From Cellulomonas fimi ATCC 484 (GTDB lineage: Bacteria > Actinomycetota > Actinomycetes > Actinomycetales > Cellulomonadaceae), in NCBI RefSeq assembly GCF_000212695.1, contig NC_015514.1, positions 1,922,001 through 1,986,000 of the forward strand: a DNA stretch of 64,000 nt, given 5' to 3'. Position numbers and translations under genes: made by a program. Shown piece after piece: positions 27,440-36,634 of this stretch (its first letter is position 1; each line of letters starts with the position of its first letter). Below the pieces are notes generated by a model. That model was not told the DNA's origin. It was given only the letters and a program-made list of their open reading frames with translations, and ran no database searches.

Positions 27440-28906
27440 ATGACCACGACCCAGCAGCACGCGCTGCGCGCACAGCTGTGGCGGCGCAAGCCCGTCACGC
27501 GCGCGACGCGCGAGTCGAGCGAGGGCCTGCAGCGCTCGCTCGGCACGTTCAGCCTCATGATGTTCGGCGTCGGTGCCACGGTCGGCACCGGCGTCTTCTT
27601 CGTCATGCACCAGGCCGTGCCGGACGCGGGGCCCGCGGTGCTCGTGTCCTTCCTGCTCGCGGGCATCGCCGCGGGACTGTCGGCGCTGTCGTACGCGGAG
27701 ATGGCGTCCGCGGTGCCCGTCTCCGGGTCCACCTACTCCTACGCGTACGCGACCCTCGGCGAGGTCGTCGCCGTCGGCGTCGCCGCGTGCCTCCTGCTCG
27801 AGTACGGCGTCTCGACCGCCGCGGTCTCCGTCGGGTGGAGCGGCTACCTCAACCAGCTCCTCGACAACGTGCTCGGCGTCACCGTGCCGCACGTGCTGTC
27901 CGCCGGCCCGTTCGACGCCGACCCCGGCGTGATCAACCTCCCCGCGGTCGTGCTGGTCGCGATGTGCGCGGTGCTGCTGATCCGGGGCGCGAGCGAGTCC
28001 GCGCGCGCGAACGCCGTCATGGTCGTCGTCAAGCTCGCCGTCCTCGGCCTGTTCGTCGCCGTCGCGTTCACGGCCTTCGACGCGGACCGGTTCGCCGACT
28101 TCGCGCCCTACGGCGCCGCGGGGGTCACCGCCGCCGCGGGCACGATCTTCTTCACCTTCATCGGCCTGGACGCCGTGTCCACGGCCGGCGACGAGGTCCG
28201 CGACCCGCAGCGCTCGATGCCGCGCGCGATCCTCGGCGCCCTCGCGATCGTCACGACGATCTACCTGCTGGTGGCCGTCGCCGCGCTCGGCGCGCAGCCC
28301 TGGGAGCGGTTCGCCGACGCCGAGCAGGCCGAGGCCGGGCTGGCCCGTCTCCTGCAGGAGGTGCTCCAGCAGTCCTGGCCCGGCACGGTCCTGTCCGCCG
28401 GCGCGGTCGTCTCGATCTTCTCCGTGACGCTCGTGACCCTCTACGGCCAGACGCGCATCCTGTTCGCGATCGGGCGCGACGGGCTCCTGCCGCGTGCGTT
28501 CGCCCGCGTCGACCCGCGCACCCGCACGCCCGTCACCAACACCGTCATCGTGTCGTGCGTCGTCGGCCTGCTCGCGGGGTTCGTCCCGCTCGACGACCTG
28601 TGGGACCTCGTCTCGATCGGCACGCTCGTCGCCTTCATCGTCGTGTCCGTCGGCGTCATCGTCCTGCGCCGCTCGCGTCCCGACCTGCCGCGCGGCTTCC
28701 GCGTCCCGGGCTACCCCGTCACGCCCGTACTCGCGATCGCGGCCTGCCTCTACATCCTCGCCGGCCTGCCGTGGAAGACGTACGCGTGGTTCCTGCTCTG
28801 GCTGGCCGTCGCCCTCACGTTCTACCTCGTGTGGGGACGCCACCACTCGCTGCTCAACCGCGCCGTGAAGGCCGGCCTGCCCGTGGAAGGGGTGCACGAC
28901 CGGTGA
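27440..28906 (+). CDS. APC-family cationic amino acid permease
   Basis: This 488-residue transporter has about twelve membrane segments and the APC-family first-helix motif GVGATVGTGVFFV, which forms part of the substrate site. Length and the paired C-terminal helices match CAT/YfnA-type amino acid transporters; cationic amino acids are a guess from the subfamily. The ATG at 27440 has GGAAGG upstream. Its stop overlaps the start of a tandem universal stress protein gene, a common pairing in which the stress protein may modulate the transporter. Confidence 0.88.
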   Translation: MTTTQQHALRAQLWRRKPVTRATRESSEGLQRSLGTFSLMMFGVGATVGTGVFFVMHQAVPDAGPAVLVSFLLAGIAAGLSALSYAEMASAVPVSGSTYSYAYATLGEVVAVGVAACLLLEYGVSTAAVSVGWSGYLNQLLDNVLGVTVPHVLSAGPFDADPGVINLPAVVLVAMCAVLLIRGASESARANAVMVVVKLAVLGLFVAVAFTAFDADRFADFAPYGAAGVTAAAGTIFFTFIGLDAVSTAGDEVRDPQRSMPRAILGALAIVTTIYLLVAVAALGAQPWERFADAEQAEAGLARLLQEVLQQSWPGTVLSAGAVVSIFSVTLVTLYGQTRILFAIGRDGLLPRAFARVDPRTRTPVTNTVIVSCVVGLLAGFVPLDDLWDLVSIGTLVAFIVVSVGVIVLRRSRPDLPRGFRVPGYPVTPVLAIAACLYILAGLPWKTYAWFLLWLAVALTFYLVWGRHHSLLNRAVKAGLPVEGVHDR

Positions 28907-29793
28907 CCATCGTCGTCGGCGCACAGCCGTTCGGAGACCCGCGCGCCGCGCTCGAGCTCGGCGCCAACCTCGCCCGGACCCTGCCCGAGCGCTCGGGCGT
29001 GTTCGTCCTCGTCGTCGCGACCGTCGTCCCGCCCGACGGCGGCCGTCACGGCAGCGACGCCGCGCTCGCGCACGCGCAGGACGTCGCCCGCGCCTGGGCC
29101 ACGGAGCGAGCCGTCGGGATGCAGGTCGAGTTCGTCACCGTGCGCGCCCGGTCGGTGCCGCGCGCGCTCGCGGACGTCGCCGAGCGGCAGGACGCCACCG
29201 CGCTCGTCCTCGGCTCCTCGACCGCCGGCGCGCACGGCCACGTCGTCGTGGGCTCGACCGCGGACGTCCTGCTGCACACCTCGCGCGTGCCCGTCGCCGT
29301 CGCGCCGCGCGGCTACCAGGCCGTGTCCGTCGCGGGCGCCGGGCCGCTCGACGTCCCCGTGCACCGGCTCACCGTCGCGTTCGGCGGCACCCCGTCGGGC
29401 CGCGAGCCCGTGCGCTGGGCGCAGGCGCTCACGCGCGAGATCGACGTGCGGCTGCGCGTCGCGTCCTTCGGGGTGCGCGCCATGCCCATGTACCCGCCGG
29501 AGGTCGGCCTCGACATCGAGGCCGAGGTGTCCGAGCAGTGGCGCGAGCAGGTGTCCGCCGCGCAGCGCGACCTCGACCTGGGCCCCGACGTCGAGCTCGT
29601 GACGTCCGTCGGCACGAGCTGGGCCGACGCCATGGACCGCATCCCGTGGGAGCCCGGCGAGGTGCTCATCGCCGGGTCCTCGAGCGTCGGCGGGCTGCGC
29701 GCGGTGTTCCTGGGGTCCCGCGCCGCCAAGATCGTCCGGCACTCCCCGGTCCCGGTCCTCGTCGTCCCGCGGGGGAGCGACCCCCTGCCCTGA
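28903..29793 (+). CDS. Tandem universal stress protein (UspA) domains
   Basis: This 296-residue cytoplasmic protein has two Usp domains (about 1-145 and 155-296). The first ends with an ATP-loop-like GSSTAGAHGHVVVGST motif, and the second with AGSSSVGGLRAVFLGSRAAKI, followed by the VPVLVVP strand typical of the family. The GTG start overlaps the stop of the transporter gene, so both are made from one message. Binding of ATP or cAMP is possible from the family but cannot be shown here. Confidence 0.87.
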   Translation: MTIVVGAQPFGDPRAALELGANLARTLPERSGVFVLVVATVVPPDGGRHGSDAALAHAQDVARAWATERAVGMQVEFVTVRARSVPRALADVAERQDATALVLGSSTAGAHGHVVVGSTADVLLHTSRVPVAVAPRGYQAVSVAGAGPLDVPVHRLTVAFGGTPSGREPVRWAQALTREIDVRLRVASFGVRAMPMYPPEVGLDIEAEVSEQWREQVSAAQRDLDLGPDVELVTSVGTSWADAMDRIPWEPGEVLIAGSSSVGGLRAVFLGSRAAKIVRHSPVPVLVVPRGSDPLP

Positions 29794-29841
29794 CCCGGCG
29801 CCCTGACCCTGCGGCCCTGACCCTGCGGCCCGACCCTGCGC
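29788..29841 (+). repeat. 13-14-bp tandem repeat after the Usp gene
   Basis: Four degenerate copies of CCCTGACCCTGCGG start at the Usp stop codon and run into the intergenic region. Purely noncoding apart from the overlap with the stop. Confidence 0.7.
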
Positions 29842-29870
29842 CCGGACGCGGCACCGCCCTGGCGCGCGCG

Positions 29871-29876
29871 TACAGT
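29871..29876 (+). promoter_or_regulatory. Possible -10 box of the deleted binding-protein gene
   Basis: TACAGT lies 48 bases upstream of the ATG at 29925. A GTG six bases on is out of frame, so this promoter, if real, gives a short leader rather than a leaderless message. Confidence 0.3.
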
Positions 29877-29924
29877 GCGGCGTGCCGGGCGCCGCTGCCC
29901 GGCCCCGTCCTCCCGGGGGCACCC

Positions 29925-30521
29925 ATGGGTCGTGCGCGCAGGGCGACGGTCGTGCTCGCGCGCGCGGCCGTCTGCGCCGCCGCGGGCTGCGGCGGGTCCC
30001 CGTCCCCGGAGCCGCAGGAGTCGCCAGGGGGAGTCGTCGACGTGCTGGGCCTGTGGAGCGGCCCCGAGCTCGACGCCTTCCTCACCGTCGAGGGCCGGTG
30101 GGAGGACGCCACCGGGCACAGGCTGGACTGGCACGGGGCGCAGGACGTCGCGCGGGACCTCGCCAGACGTCTCGACGCGGGCGACCCGCCGGACGTCGCC
30201 GTGCTGCCGAACCCGGGCCTCCTGCACGACCTCGCCGACGACGGTGCCCTGCTGCCGCTCGAGCCCGTCGTCGGTGCGGACCGGCTCGCGCGCGACTACC
30301 CGGCGACGGGCGTGCCGCCCGAGACCTATCCCGACGTCGTGTCCCGACGGCTCGCGGACACCCTGGTGAGCGCGCCGACCGTGCGGTTCGGGGCGGGCGA
30401 CGCGATGCCGTCCGTGGTGCAGCGCGCGTGGTGGCAGGCGATGCTCGCGTACGCCGAGGACCCGCGGACCCTCGACGCACGCCTCGCGCTGCTCACGACC
30501 ACGGCAGCCGCCGCGCGCTGA
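29925..30521 (+). pseudogene. Internally deleted sugar-binding lipoprotein
   Basis: This 198-residue open frame keeps the two ends of an ABC solute-binding protein and lacks the middle. Residues 1-22 form a lipoprotein signal (Cys22). Residues 38-115 match the N-terminal domain (LWSGPELDAF, then LAGDPPDVAVLPNPG-like text). From about residue 130 (YPDVVSRRLADTLVSAPTVRF, RAWWQAMLAYAED) it matches the extreme C-terminus of alpha-glucoside-type binding proteins. A normal member has about 430 residues, so around 230 are missing without a frameshift. It can hardly bind sugar and has no permease neighbours. The ATG at 29925 has a weak GGGGG upstream. Confidence 0.6.
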
Positions 30522-30762
30522 GCGGACCCGGCAGGAACGGGCCGAGGCCCGGCAGTGCGGGGGGGAGCGCCGGTCCGACGCGAGGAGCCCGACCCGCACC
30601 GGCCTCCCGCCGTCGTCGCACACCACGGCGTCCCGGCCACCGGGGGCGTACTCCGCCGGGGAACCCACCGAGGCGGCCCCGGACACCGAGCCCGTCCGCG
30701 CACGGGCGCGCGGGACGAGAGGAGGCTGACGGTGAGGTCATCCCACCGGGGCGAGACGCGCC

Positions 30763-32295
30763 CTACGGCGCGTGGAGCGCGCGGACGGCGTCGATCGTGT
30801 CGGCCTGCGCGGCGGACTTGTCGTCGCGGTAGCGGACGACTCGCGCGAACCGCAGCGCGACACCGCCCGGGTAGCGCGTCGAGCGCTGGACGCCGTCGAA
30901 CGCGATCTCGACGACCTGCTCCGGCCGGACGGTGACGGTCCAGCCGTCGTCGGAGACCTCCAGCTCGCGGAAGCGTTCCGTCTGCTGGGCCAGCATCTCG
31001 TCGGTCATGCCCTTGAACGTCTTGCCGAGCATGACGAACCCGCCGTGCCCGTCGCGCGCGCCGAGGTGGATGTTCGACAGCCACCCGCTGCGGCGGCCCG
31101 ACCCGCGCTCGACGGCGAGCACGACGAGGTCCAGGGTGTGGCGCGGCTTGACCTTGACCCACGCGGCACCCCGGCGGCCCGCCTCGTAGGGGGCGTCCGC
31201 GGCCTTGACGACGACACCCTCCTGCCCGGCGGCGACGACGCGGGCGAACCAGTCCTGCGCGGCGTCCGGGTCGGCGGTGACGAGGCGGGTCACGGCGGCC
31301 GGTCCCACGGTGGCGTCGAGGACGGCGAGACGCTCGGTGAGCGGGGAGTCGAGCAGGTCGCGGCCATCGACGTGCAGGCAGTCGAAGAAGAACGGCGTGA
31401 GGCGCACCGCGGCGGCGACGTCGGCGTCCTTCGTCGCGCTGCGCGCGGCGGTGTCCTGGAACGGCACGGGCCGGCCGGTGTCGTCGACGACGAGGGCCTC
31501 GCCGTCGAGGACCAGGGTGCTCGCGGGCACCGCGCGGACCGCCTCGACGATCTCGGGCACGCGGGCCGTGATGTCGTCGAGGCTGCGCGTGTAGACGCGG
31601 ACGTCGTCGGCGGTGCGGTGCACCTGGATCCGGATCCCGTCGAGCTTGGTGTCGACGACGACGGGACCGCCGCCGAGCCCTGCCACCGCGGTCGCGACGT
31701 CGGGTGCGGACTGCGCCAGCATGGGCCGGACCGGCCGGCCGACGGTGAGCGTGAACGCGGCCAGCGCCTCGAGGGCCGCCTGCGGGTCGGCGGCCCCGAG
31801 CGCGGCGACGGCGACGGGCTCCGTCGCGCCGGCGAGCATCGCGGCGCGCCGGACGGCGTCGGGCGGCACCCCGGCGGCCTCGGCGAGTGCGTCGAGCAGG
31901 AGCGCGTCGAGCGCGCCCTGCCGCAGCTCGCCGGACACGAGGCCCCGCAGCAGCGCCTGCTCCGGTCCCGTCGCGGCGGCGAACAGCTCGGCGGCGAGCC
32001 GGGACCGCTCGGTCGCGGAACCGGGCCCCTCGAGCTGCGCCATGTGCGCGAAGGCCGCGTCGACGGCCGCCACGGTGAGCGACGGCCCGGCCGCGGGGCC
32101 GGGCAGGGACGCGAGCGAGCGCCAGCCGAGGCCCGTGCGCCGCTGCCGCAGCTCGCCCGCGAGGTAGCGCGCGACGACGGGCACGTCCTCGGGCTCGGCG
32201 CGGCGCAGGACGTCGACGAGCAGCGCACGCTTGGCGAGGCGCGAGCGGGTCGCGGCCACGGCCGCGGAGGTGGCGGCGACGTCGGCGAGCAGCAT
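30763..32295 (-). CDS. ligB: ATP-dependent DNA ligase, LigB type
   Basis: This 510-residue enzyme seals nicks in DNA with ATP. The adenylated lysine is Lys217 in motif I, KLDGIR. The N-terminal DNA-binding domain (about 1-190) and the C-terminal OB-fold with [12 protein letters not shown] are present. Length equals that of M. tuberculosis LigB (about 507). The start is placed at the ATG 32295, giving MLLADV; an ATG three codons upstream (32304) is a possible alternative. The gene follows a tandem-repeat array at 32318-32416 that fills its upstream region. This is an accessory ligase beside the essential NAD-dependent LigA. Confidence 0.92.
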   Translation of the reverse strand: MLLADVAATSAAVAATRSRLAKRALLVDVLRRAEPEDVPVVARYLAGELRQRRTGLGWRSLASLPGPAAGPSLTVAAVDAAFAHMAQLEGPGSATERSRLAAELFAAATGPEQALLRGLVSGELRQGALDALLLDALAEAAGVPPDAVRRAAMLAGATEPVAVAALGAADPQAALEALAAFTLTVGRPVRPMLAQSAPDVATAVAGLGGGPVVVDTKLDGIRIQVHRTADDVRVYTRSLDDITARVPEIVEAVRAVPASTLVLDGEALVVDDTGRPVPFQDTAARSATKDADVAAAVRLTPFFFDCLHVDGRDLLDSPLTERLAVLDATVGPAAVTRLVTADPDAAQDWFARVVAAGQEGVVVKAADAPYEAGRRGAAWVKVKPRHTLDLVVLAVERGSGRRSGWLSNIHLGARDGHGGFVMLGKTFKGMTDEMLAQQTERFRELEVSDDGWTVTVRPEQVVEIAFDGVQRSTRYPGGVALRFARVVRYRDDKSAAQADTIDAVRALHAP

Positions 32296-32317
32296 GCGCC
32301 GCATCCTGCCGCGCGGC

Positions 32318-32416
32318 GCCGACACCGGCACGCGGACGGCGACACCGGTTGCGGACGCCGACACCGGCACGCGGACGCTGGCGCCGGCATGCGCACGCTG
32401 GCGCCGGCATGCGGAC
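32318..32416 (+). repeat. Five-copy ~20-bp tandem repeat upstream of ligB
   Basis: Five near-copies of about 20 bp (starts 32318, 32338, 32357, 32377, 32397) fill the space before ligB. Copies 1 and 3 are identical (GCCGACACCGGCACGCGGAC); copies 4 and 5 differ from each other at one base. The array spans where the ligB promoter should lie. Confidence 0.85.
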
Positions 32417-32513
32417 GCCGGCCCGCGCGCGCCGCCCCACTCGTCAGCCCGTCGGCGCGCTGCGCGTGGCACGCCTCGAGCGCGTCCGGCGCACGCCAGG
32501 CGCGCGTCCGGCG

Positions 32514-33179
32514 TCAGAGCGCCGGCAGCAGGGCGCGCGTCGAGGGCAGGCGCAGCTCGTGCAGGGCGTCGAGCAGGACGCGGTTGAACGCGACGGGGGC
32601 GTGCGAGTTGACGTCGTGGCCCGCGCGCCGGACGACGTGCAGGCGCGTGCCCGGGCGGGCGGTGAGGTAGCGGCGCTCGTCGAGGCGCAGGATGTCGCGG
32701 CGGCCGTTGACGACCCACACGGGCAGCCGCAGGCGGCGCAGGTCGGTCAGCGGCGAGTACCCGGCCATCGCGGTGAGCATGTCGGTGACCACGTGCCACG
32801 TGCCGCCGCCGATCCGCAGCGCGCGGGTCAGTGCGCCGGACGCGTCGCGGTACGCGCGCAGCGGCTTGCCCTTGATCTCCGTCGAGCAGCCCGCGAGCAC
32901 GACGCCCGCGAGCTTGTGCTCGTGGCGGCCCGCGTACGCGAGGCTCGCGTACCCGCCGAGCGACAGCCCGACGAGCAGCGGCGGCACGGCGAACGTCGCG
33001 ACGGCGTCGTCGATCGCGCGGATCGCGCCGTCGAGCGTGAACCGCTCGTGCGCGCGCGCACCGTGGCCGGGCAGGTCGAGCGCGATCGTCGGGTGGCCGG
33101 ACCGGGTCAGCGCGTCCAGCTGGTGACGCCAGATCGCGGACGACGTGCGCGTGCCGTGGACGAAGACGATGGGACGGAT
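32514..33179 (-). CDS. Alpha/beta hydrolase with apparent ATC start
   Basis: This 221-residue hydrolase opens with [17 protein letters not shown], the first strand and oxyanion-hole HG motif of the alpha/beta hydrolase fold. Ser73 in GLSLGG is the nucleophile; an Asp in VVNGRRD and a His in AGHDVNSH complete the triad. The first strand must be translated, yet no ATG, GTG or TTG lies in frame before it. The codon at the expected start is ATC at 33179, six bases after a strong GAGGAG. It therefore appears to start at ATC, or its start codon has mutated. Substrate unknown. It is the second ATC case in the window. Confidence 0.8.
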   Translation of the reverse strand: MRPIVFVHGTRTSSAIWRHQLDALTRSGHPTIALDLPGHGARAHERFTLDGAIRAIDDAVATFAVPPLLVGLSLGGYASLAYAGRHEHKLAGVVLAGCSTEIKGKPLRAYRDASGALTRALRIGGGTWHVVTDMLTAMAGYSPLTDLRRLRLPVWVVNGRRDILRLDERRYLTARPGTRLHVVRRAGHDVNSHAPVAFNRVLLDALHELRLPSTRALLPAL

Positions 33180-33293
33180 GGGGGGCTCCTCGTGCGGTGG
33201 GCTCCCCGGAGGGTAGCCCGCGTTCCTGGGAGCGAACCTGGGAGCGGCCGGTGCCGCGAGGGCCCCGCGGGCGCCGTCGGGGGTGGGCTGGGG

Positions 33294-34334
33294 TCAGACG
33301 TCGGGCGCGCAGGCGCCGCGGCCGAGCGCGGCCAGGCCGGCCCGGTCGCCGGCCGAGAACGCCGTGACCGCGAGGTTCGTGCTCGGGTACATCAGCTGGG
33401 CCGGGTCGTCGACGTGCCCGAGGCCGACGACGTGGGCGAGCTCGTGCGTCACGACGCCGATCGCGACGGCCGTCCCGTTGGGGCTCTCGAGCAGCGGGGC
33501 GAGCTCCGCTGTGTCCAACGTCACCTCTCCGGTGACGTACACGGCCCGCCCGTCGACGGTCACGGACGCCGACCCGCCGGTCCCGGCGACGTCCCCGGCG
33601 AGCCCCGGGGTCTCCACCTCGTCCGACCACGTGAACAGCACGGGCGCCCACCGGCGGCCGTAGCGGTCGGGCTGGTACGCCTTGCGGTCCGGGTCGGGGC
33701 CCTCGTCGGTCGCGCCGTCGGCGACGAACTGCAGGCCTGTCGCCGCGGAGACCCGCTCGACGGCGGTGCGGACCAGCAGGTCGGCCTGCGGGGGAGCGCC
33801 GTCGGGACGCACGACGTAGTGGATCGGCCGGCACGGGCTGTACGTCACCGGGCCGGCCCCGTCGGGCTGCAGGGCGCTGAACGTGTGCGGGCCCTCGTCG
33901 AGCGCCGACTCCGGCGGCGGGGCGCCCAGCGGTGCTGCGGCCTCTTCGAGCCCGCGCGGCGGGGCGAGACGCGCGGACTCCTCGCCGACCCACCAGGCGG
34001 CACCGCTGACCAGACCTGCCGTGACCACCGCGGCGACCGCGGCGACGGCCGCCAGAGGACGCCGCCGCCGCGTCGGCAGCAGCACCACGGGACCCGGTGC
34101 GCCGACCGGCCGGGGCGCCCACGTCGACCCCAGCACCTCGGGCGCCCCCGCGGTCGGCCAGGGCAGCACCTCGGGGCCGCCCACGGGAGGCGGTTCGCCC
34201 TGCGGCGACCACGAGCCGAACGCGGCCGCCCCACCGGCACGCGGAGCCGACGGTGCCACGGGGTCGGGCGCGCCGACCGCGGGCCCGGCCTCGCGCCACC
34301 GCGTCCCGGCGCGCGCGACGTCCGGTCCGCTCAC
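33294..34334 (-). CDS. Membrane-anchored matrixin-like zinc protease
   Basis: This 346-residue protein has a proline-rich cytoplasmic part (about 1-90), one membrane segment (about 92-115) and an extracytoplasmic metalloprotease domain. The zinc motif [11 protein letters not shown] occupies 297-307 (His297, Glu298, His301, His307), and the following LMYP provides the Met-turn of matrixin/metzincin peptidases. The GTG start at 34334 has GGGAGG six bases upstream. Such proteins are frequent in actinobacteria; targets are unknown. It lies between the hydrolase and a fructosamine kinase, all on the minus strand. Confidence 0.88.
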   Translation of the reverse strand: MSGPDVARAGTRWREAGPAVGAPDPVAPSAPRAGGAAAFGSWSPQGEPPPVGGPEVLPWPTAGAPEVLGSTWAPRPVGAPGPVVLLPTRRRRPLAAVAAVAAVVTAGLVSGAAWWVGEESARLAPPRGLEEAAAPLGAPPPESALDEGPHTFSALQPDGAGPVTYSPCRPIHYVVRPDGAPPQADLLVRTAVERVSAATGLQFVADGATDEGPDPDRKAYQPDRYGRRWAPVLFTWSDEVETPGLAGDVAGTGGSASVTVDGRAVYVTGEVTLDTAELAPLLESPNGTAVAIGVVTHELAHVVGLGHVDDPAQLMYPSTNLAVTAFSAGDRAGLAALGRGACAPDV

Positions 34335-34455
34335 GTGCCGTCCTCCCGATCGCGGCGCGCCGTCGTCGGCGCGGCCGGTCCGCCGAGGATCGCACACCCG
34401 TCCCCGCCCACGCCCGCCACGCGGCGCACGGTCACCCGGAGCGCGCAACGCACGC

Positions 34456-35226
34456 TCACCGCCCCCACCGCCGCGCGAGCTCGGCCAGCCGGTCGACGTA
34501 CGCGCCGCCGAACAGCAGCGCGTGCACCGCGACGGGGTAGACCTGGTGCAGGCCCGCGCGGCGGCCGACGCCGGGTCGCAGCGGGTGCACCTCGCCGTAC
34601 GCGGCGAGGACGTCGTCGAGGAACGGCAGCCCGAACAGGGCCAGCATCGCGAGGTCGGTCTCCCGGTGGCCGCCGTGCGCGGCGGGGTCGACGAGCGTCG
34701 CACCGGCGGCGGTCCACACGACGTTCCCGGACCACAGGTCGCCGTGCAGCCGCGCGGGGACGTCGTCGTCGTCGAACACCCCCGACGCCAGACGCGCCGC
34801 GAGCCGGTCGAGCGCGGCCGCCACGCCGCCGTCCACGACGCCGCCGTCCACGAGCAGGCGGGTCACGGGTGCGACCCGGCACGTCGCGTGGAACTCGCCC
34901 CACGCCCCGAACGCCCCCGCGGGCATCGGCAGGGGCTGGTCCAGCGGCCCGAAGAAGCCGTCGCGGCCCCAGCCCGGCGGCGGCGCCCCGAACGCGTCGG
35001 CACCCGCGTCGTGCGTCACCGCCAGGCGCCGGCCGAACGTGCGTGCCACCTCGCGCGACGCGGCGACGGGCTCGAGCCGCACGAGCGTCAGGGCCGAGTC
35101 GTGCACGTCCAGCACGTCCACGACCGGCACCCCGCCCGCGTCGCGGAGCCACGCGAGCCCCGCCGCCTCGCACGCGAAGAACCCCGCCGGTGCCCCCGCG
35201 CGTGCCTTGCGGAACACCGTCACCAC
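34456..35226 (-). CDS. Fructosamine/ketosamine-3-kinase
   Basis: This 256-residue kinase belongs to the fructosamine-3-kinase family, which phosphorylates sugar adducts on amines so that they fall off (protein deglycation). Visible features are [20 protein letters not shown] at the start, the catalytic LHGDLWSGN, and the metal-binding LVDPAAHGGHRETDLAM. Two adjacent GTG codons (35226 and 35223) can start it and both have only weak ribosome binding sites; I use the first. Length is slightly short for the family (about 280). Confidence 0.87.
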   Translation of the reverse strand: MVTVFRKARAGAPAGFFACEAAGLAWLRDAGGVPVVDVLDVHDSALTLVRLEPVAASREVARTFGRRLAVTHDAGADAFGAPPPGWGRDGFFGPLDQPLPMPAGAFGAWGEFHATCRVAPVTRLLVDGGVVDGGVAAALDRLAARLASGVFDDDDVPARLHGDLWSGNVVWTAAGATLVDPAAHGGHRETDLAMLALFGLPFLDDVLAAYGEVHPLRPGVGRRAGLHQVYPVAVHALLFGGAYVDRLAELARRWGR

Positions 35227-35415
35227 GCGCCCACCACCACACGGCCACCCTGGCCCACGCGCGGCGACTGCGCGCGGGACGCGCCGCCGCAGCCCCCGAC
35301 GCGCCGCTGCGCCGTCCCCGGACGAGACTGGCCCCAGCCGCCCCCACCCCGGACGGCACGACAGGCCTGCCGTCCCCACCTCACGGGCGGCACCCGACGG
35401 AAGGACGGCACCACG

Positions 35416-36537
35416 ATGCGCGTCGGCGTCCCACGCGAGCTCAAGAACCGCGAGTACCGCGTCTCCCTCACCCCCGCGGGTGCGCACCAGCTCGTGCGCG
35501 CCGGCCACGACGTGCTCGTCGAGGAGGGCGCCGGGACCGGCTCGGCGATCCCCGACGACGAGTACCGCGCCGCGGGAGCGACGCTCGTCGCCGACGCGGA
35601 CACCGTCTGGGGCGAGGCGGACCTCGTCTGCAAGGTCAAGGAGCCCGTGCCGGCCGAGCACCACCGGCTGCGCGACGGTCTCGTGCTGTTCACCTACCTG
35701 CACCTCGCCGCGGACCGCGCCACGACCGACGCGCTGCTCGCCGCCGGAACCACCGCGATCGCCTACGAGACCGTCCAGCTCCCCGACGGGAGCCTGCCCC
35801 TGCTCGCCCCCATGTCGGAGGTCGCGGGGCGGCTCGCGACCCAGGTCGGTGCGTACCACCTCATGCGCAACGAGGGCGGGCGCGGCCTGCTGCTGGGCGG
35901 CGTCCCGGGCGTCGACGCCGCGAAGGTCGTCGTGCTGGGTGCGGGCGTCGTCGGGCGGCACGCCGCGGAGATCGCGGTCGGCATGCGCGCCGACGTGACC
36001 GTCCTCGACGTCGCCATGCCGCGCCTGCGCGAGGTCGACGCCGCCTTCGGGGGCCGGGTGCGCACGCTCGCGTCCTCCACGTGGACGCTCGAGCGCGAGC
36101 TCCTCGACGCCGACCTCGTCGTCGGCGCCGTCCTCGTGCCCGGCGCGCGCGCGCCGCGCCTCGTCTCGAACGACCTCGTGTCCCGCATGCACGCGGGGGC
36201 GGTGCTCGTGGACGTGGCCGTCGACCAGGGCGGCTGCTTCGAGGACACCCGGCCGACGACGCACGACGACCCGACCTACCGGGTGCACGACACGCTGTTC
36301 TACTGCGTCGCGAACATGCCCGGTGCGGTCCCCGTGACGTCGACGCGCGCGCTCACGAACGTCACGCTGCCGTACGTGTCGGCGCTCGCGGACCGGGGCT
36401 GGCGCGACGCGGTCGCCACGGACCCGGCCCTCGCGCTCGGCCTGACGACGCACGCCGGGGCGCTGGTCAACGCGGCCGTGGCGCAGGCGCACGGCTACCG
36501 CGCGGAGCCCCTCGAGGCGGTCACGGGCCGCCGCTGA
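35416..36537 (+). CDS. ald: Alanine dehydrogenase
   Basis: This 373-residue enzyme interconverts L-alanine with pyruvate, ammonia and NADH. Family residues are all in place: MRVGVPRELKNREYRVSLTP at the start, Lys75 in KVKEP, His96 in TYLHLA, and the NAD site VLGAGVVG at 173-180. Length is typical. The ATG at 35416 has GAAGGA about ten bases upstream. It lies alone on its strand between the kinase (divergent) and the epimerase gene. Its usual role is nitrogen recycling and NAD balance under low oxygen. Confidence 0.95.
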   Translation: MRVGVPRELKNREYRVSLTPAGAHQLVRAGHDVLVEEGAGTGSAIPDDEYRAAGATLVADADTVWGEADLVCKVKEPVPAEHHRLRDGLVLFTYLHLAADRATTDALLAAGTTAIAYETVQLPDGSLPLLAPMSEVAGRLATQVGAYHLMRNEGGRGLLLGGVPGVDAAKVVVLGAGVVGRHAAEIAVGMRADVTVLDVAMPRLREVDAAFGGRVRTLASSTWTLERELLDADLVVGAVLVPGARAPRLVSNDLVSRMHAGAVLVDVAVDQGGCFEDTRPTTHDDPTYRVHDTLFYCVANMPGAVPVTSTRALTNVTLPYVSALADRGWRDAVATDPALALGLTTHAGALVNAAVAQAHGYRAEPLEAVTGRR

Positions 36538-36622
36538 CGCGCCCGCGCCCTGCGCCGGCTCGCGCCACGGCGGCGCCCGCGACGCCCCGGCTCGACCCCT
36601 GACACGCCCACCCGGGGCGCCG

Positions 36623-36628
36623 TACGGT
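36623..36628 (+). promoter_or_regulatory. -10 box of the NAD-dependent epimerase gene
   Basis: TACGGT, six bases before the ATG at 36635; no Shine-Dalgarno sequence. Confidence 0.45.
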
Positions 36629-36634
36629 CGGACG

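Noticed and set aside
30493..30741. Minus-strand frames between the deleted binding protein and ligB, one with a protein-like VGSPAEYAPGGRDAVVCDDGG segment
   Set aside because: Too short, no start or ribosome binding site, and the similarity to any family is not firm enough to call even a pseudogene.
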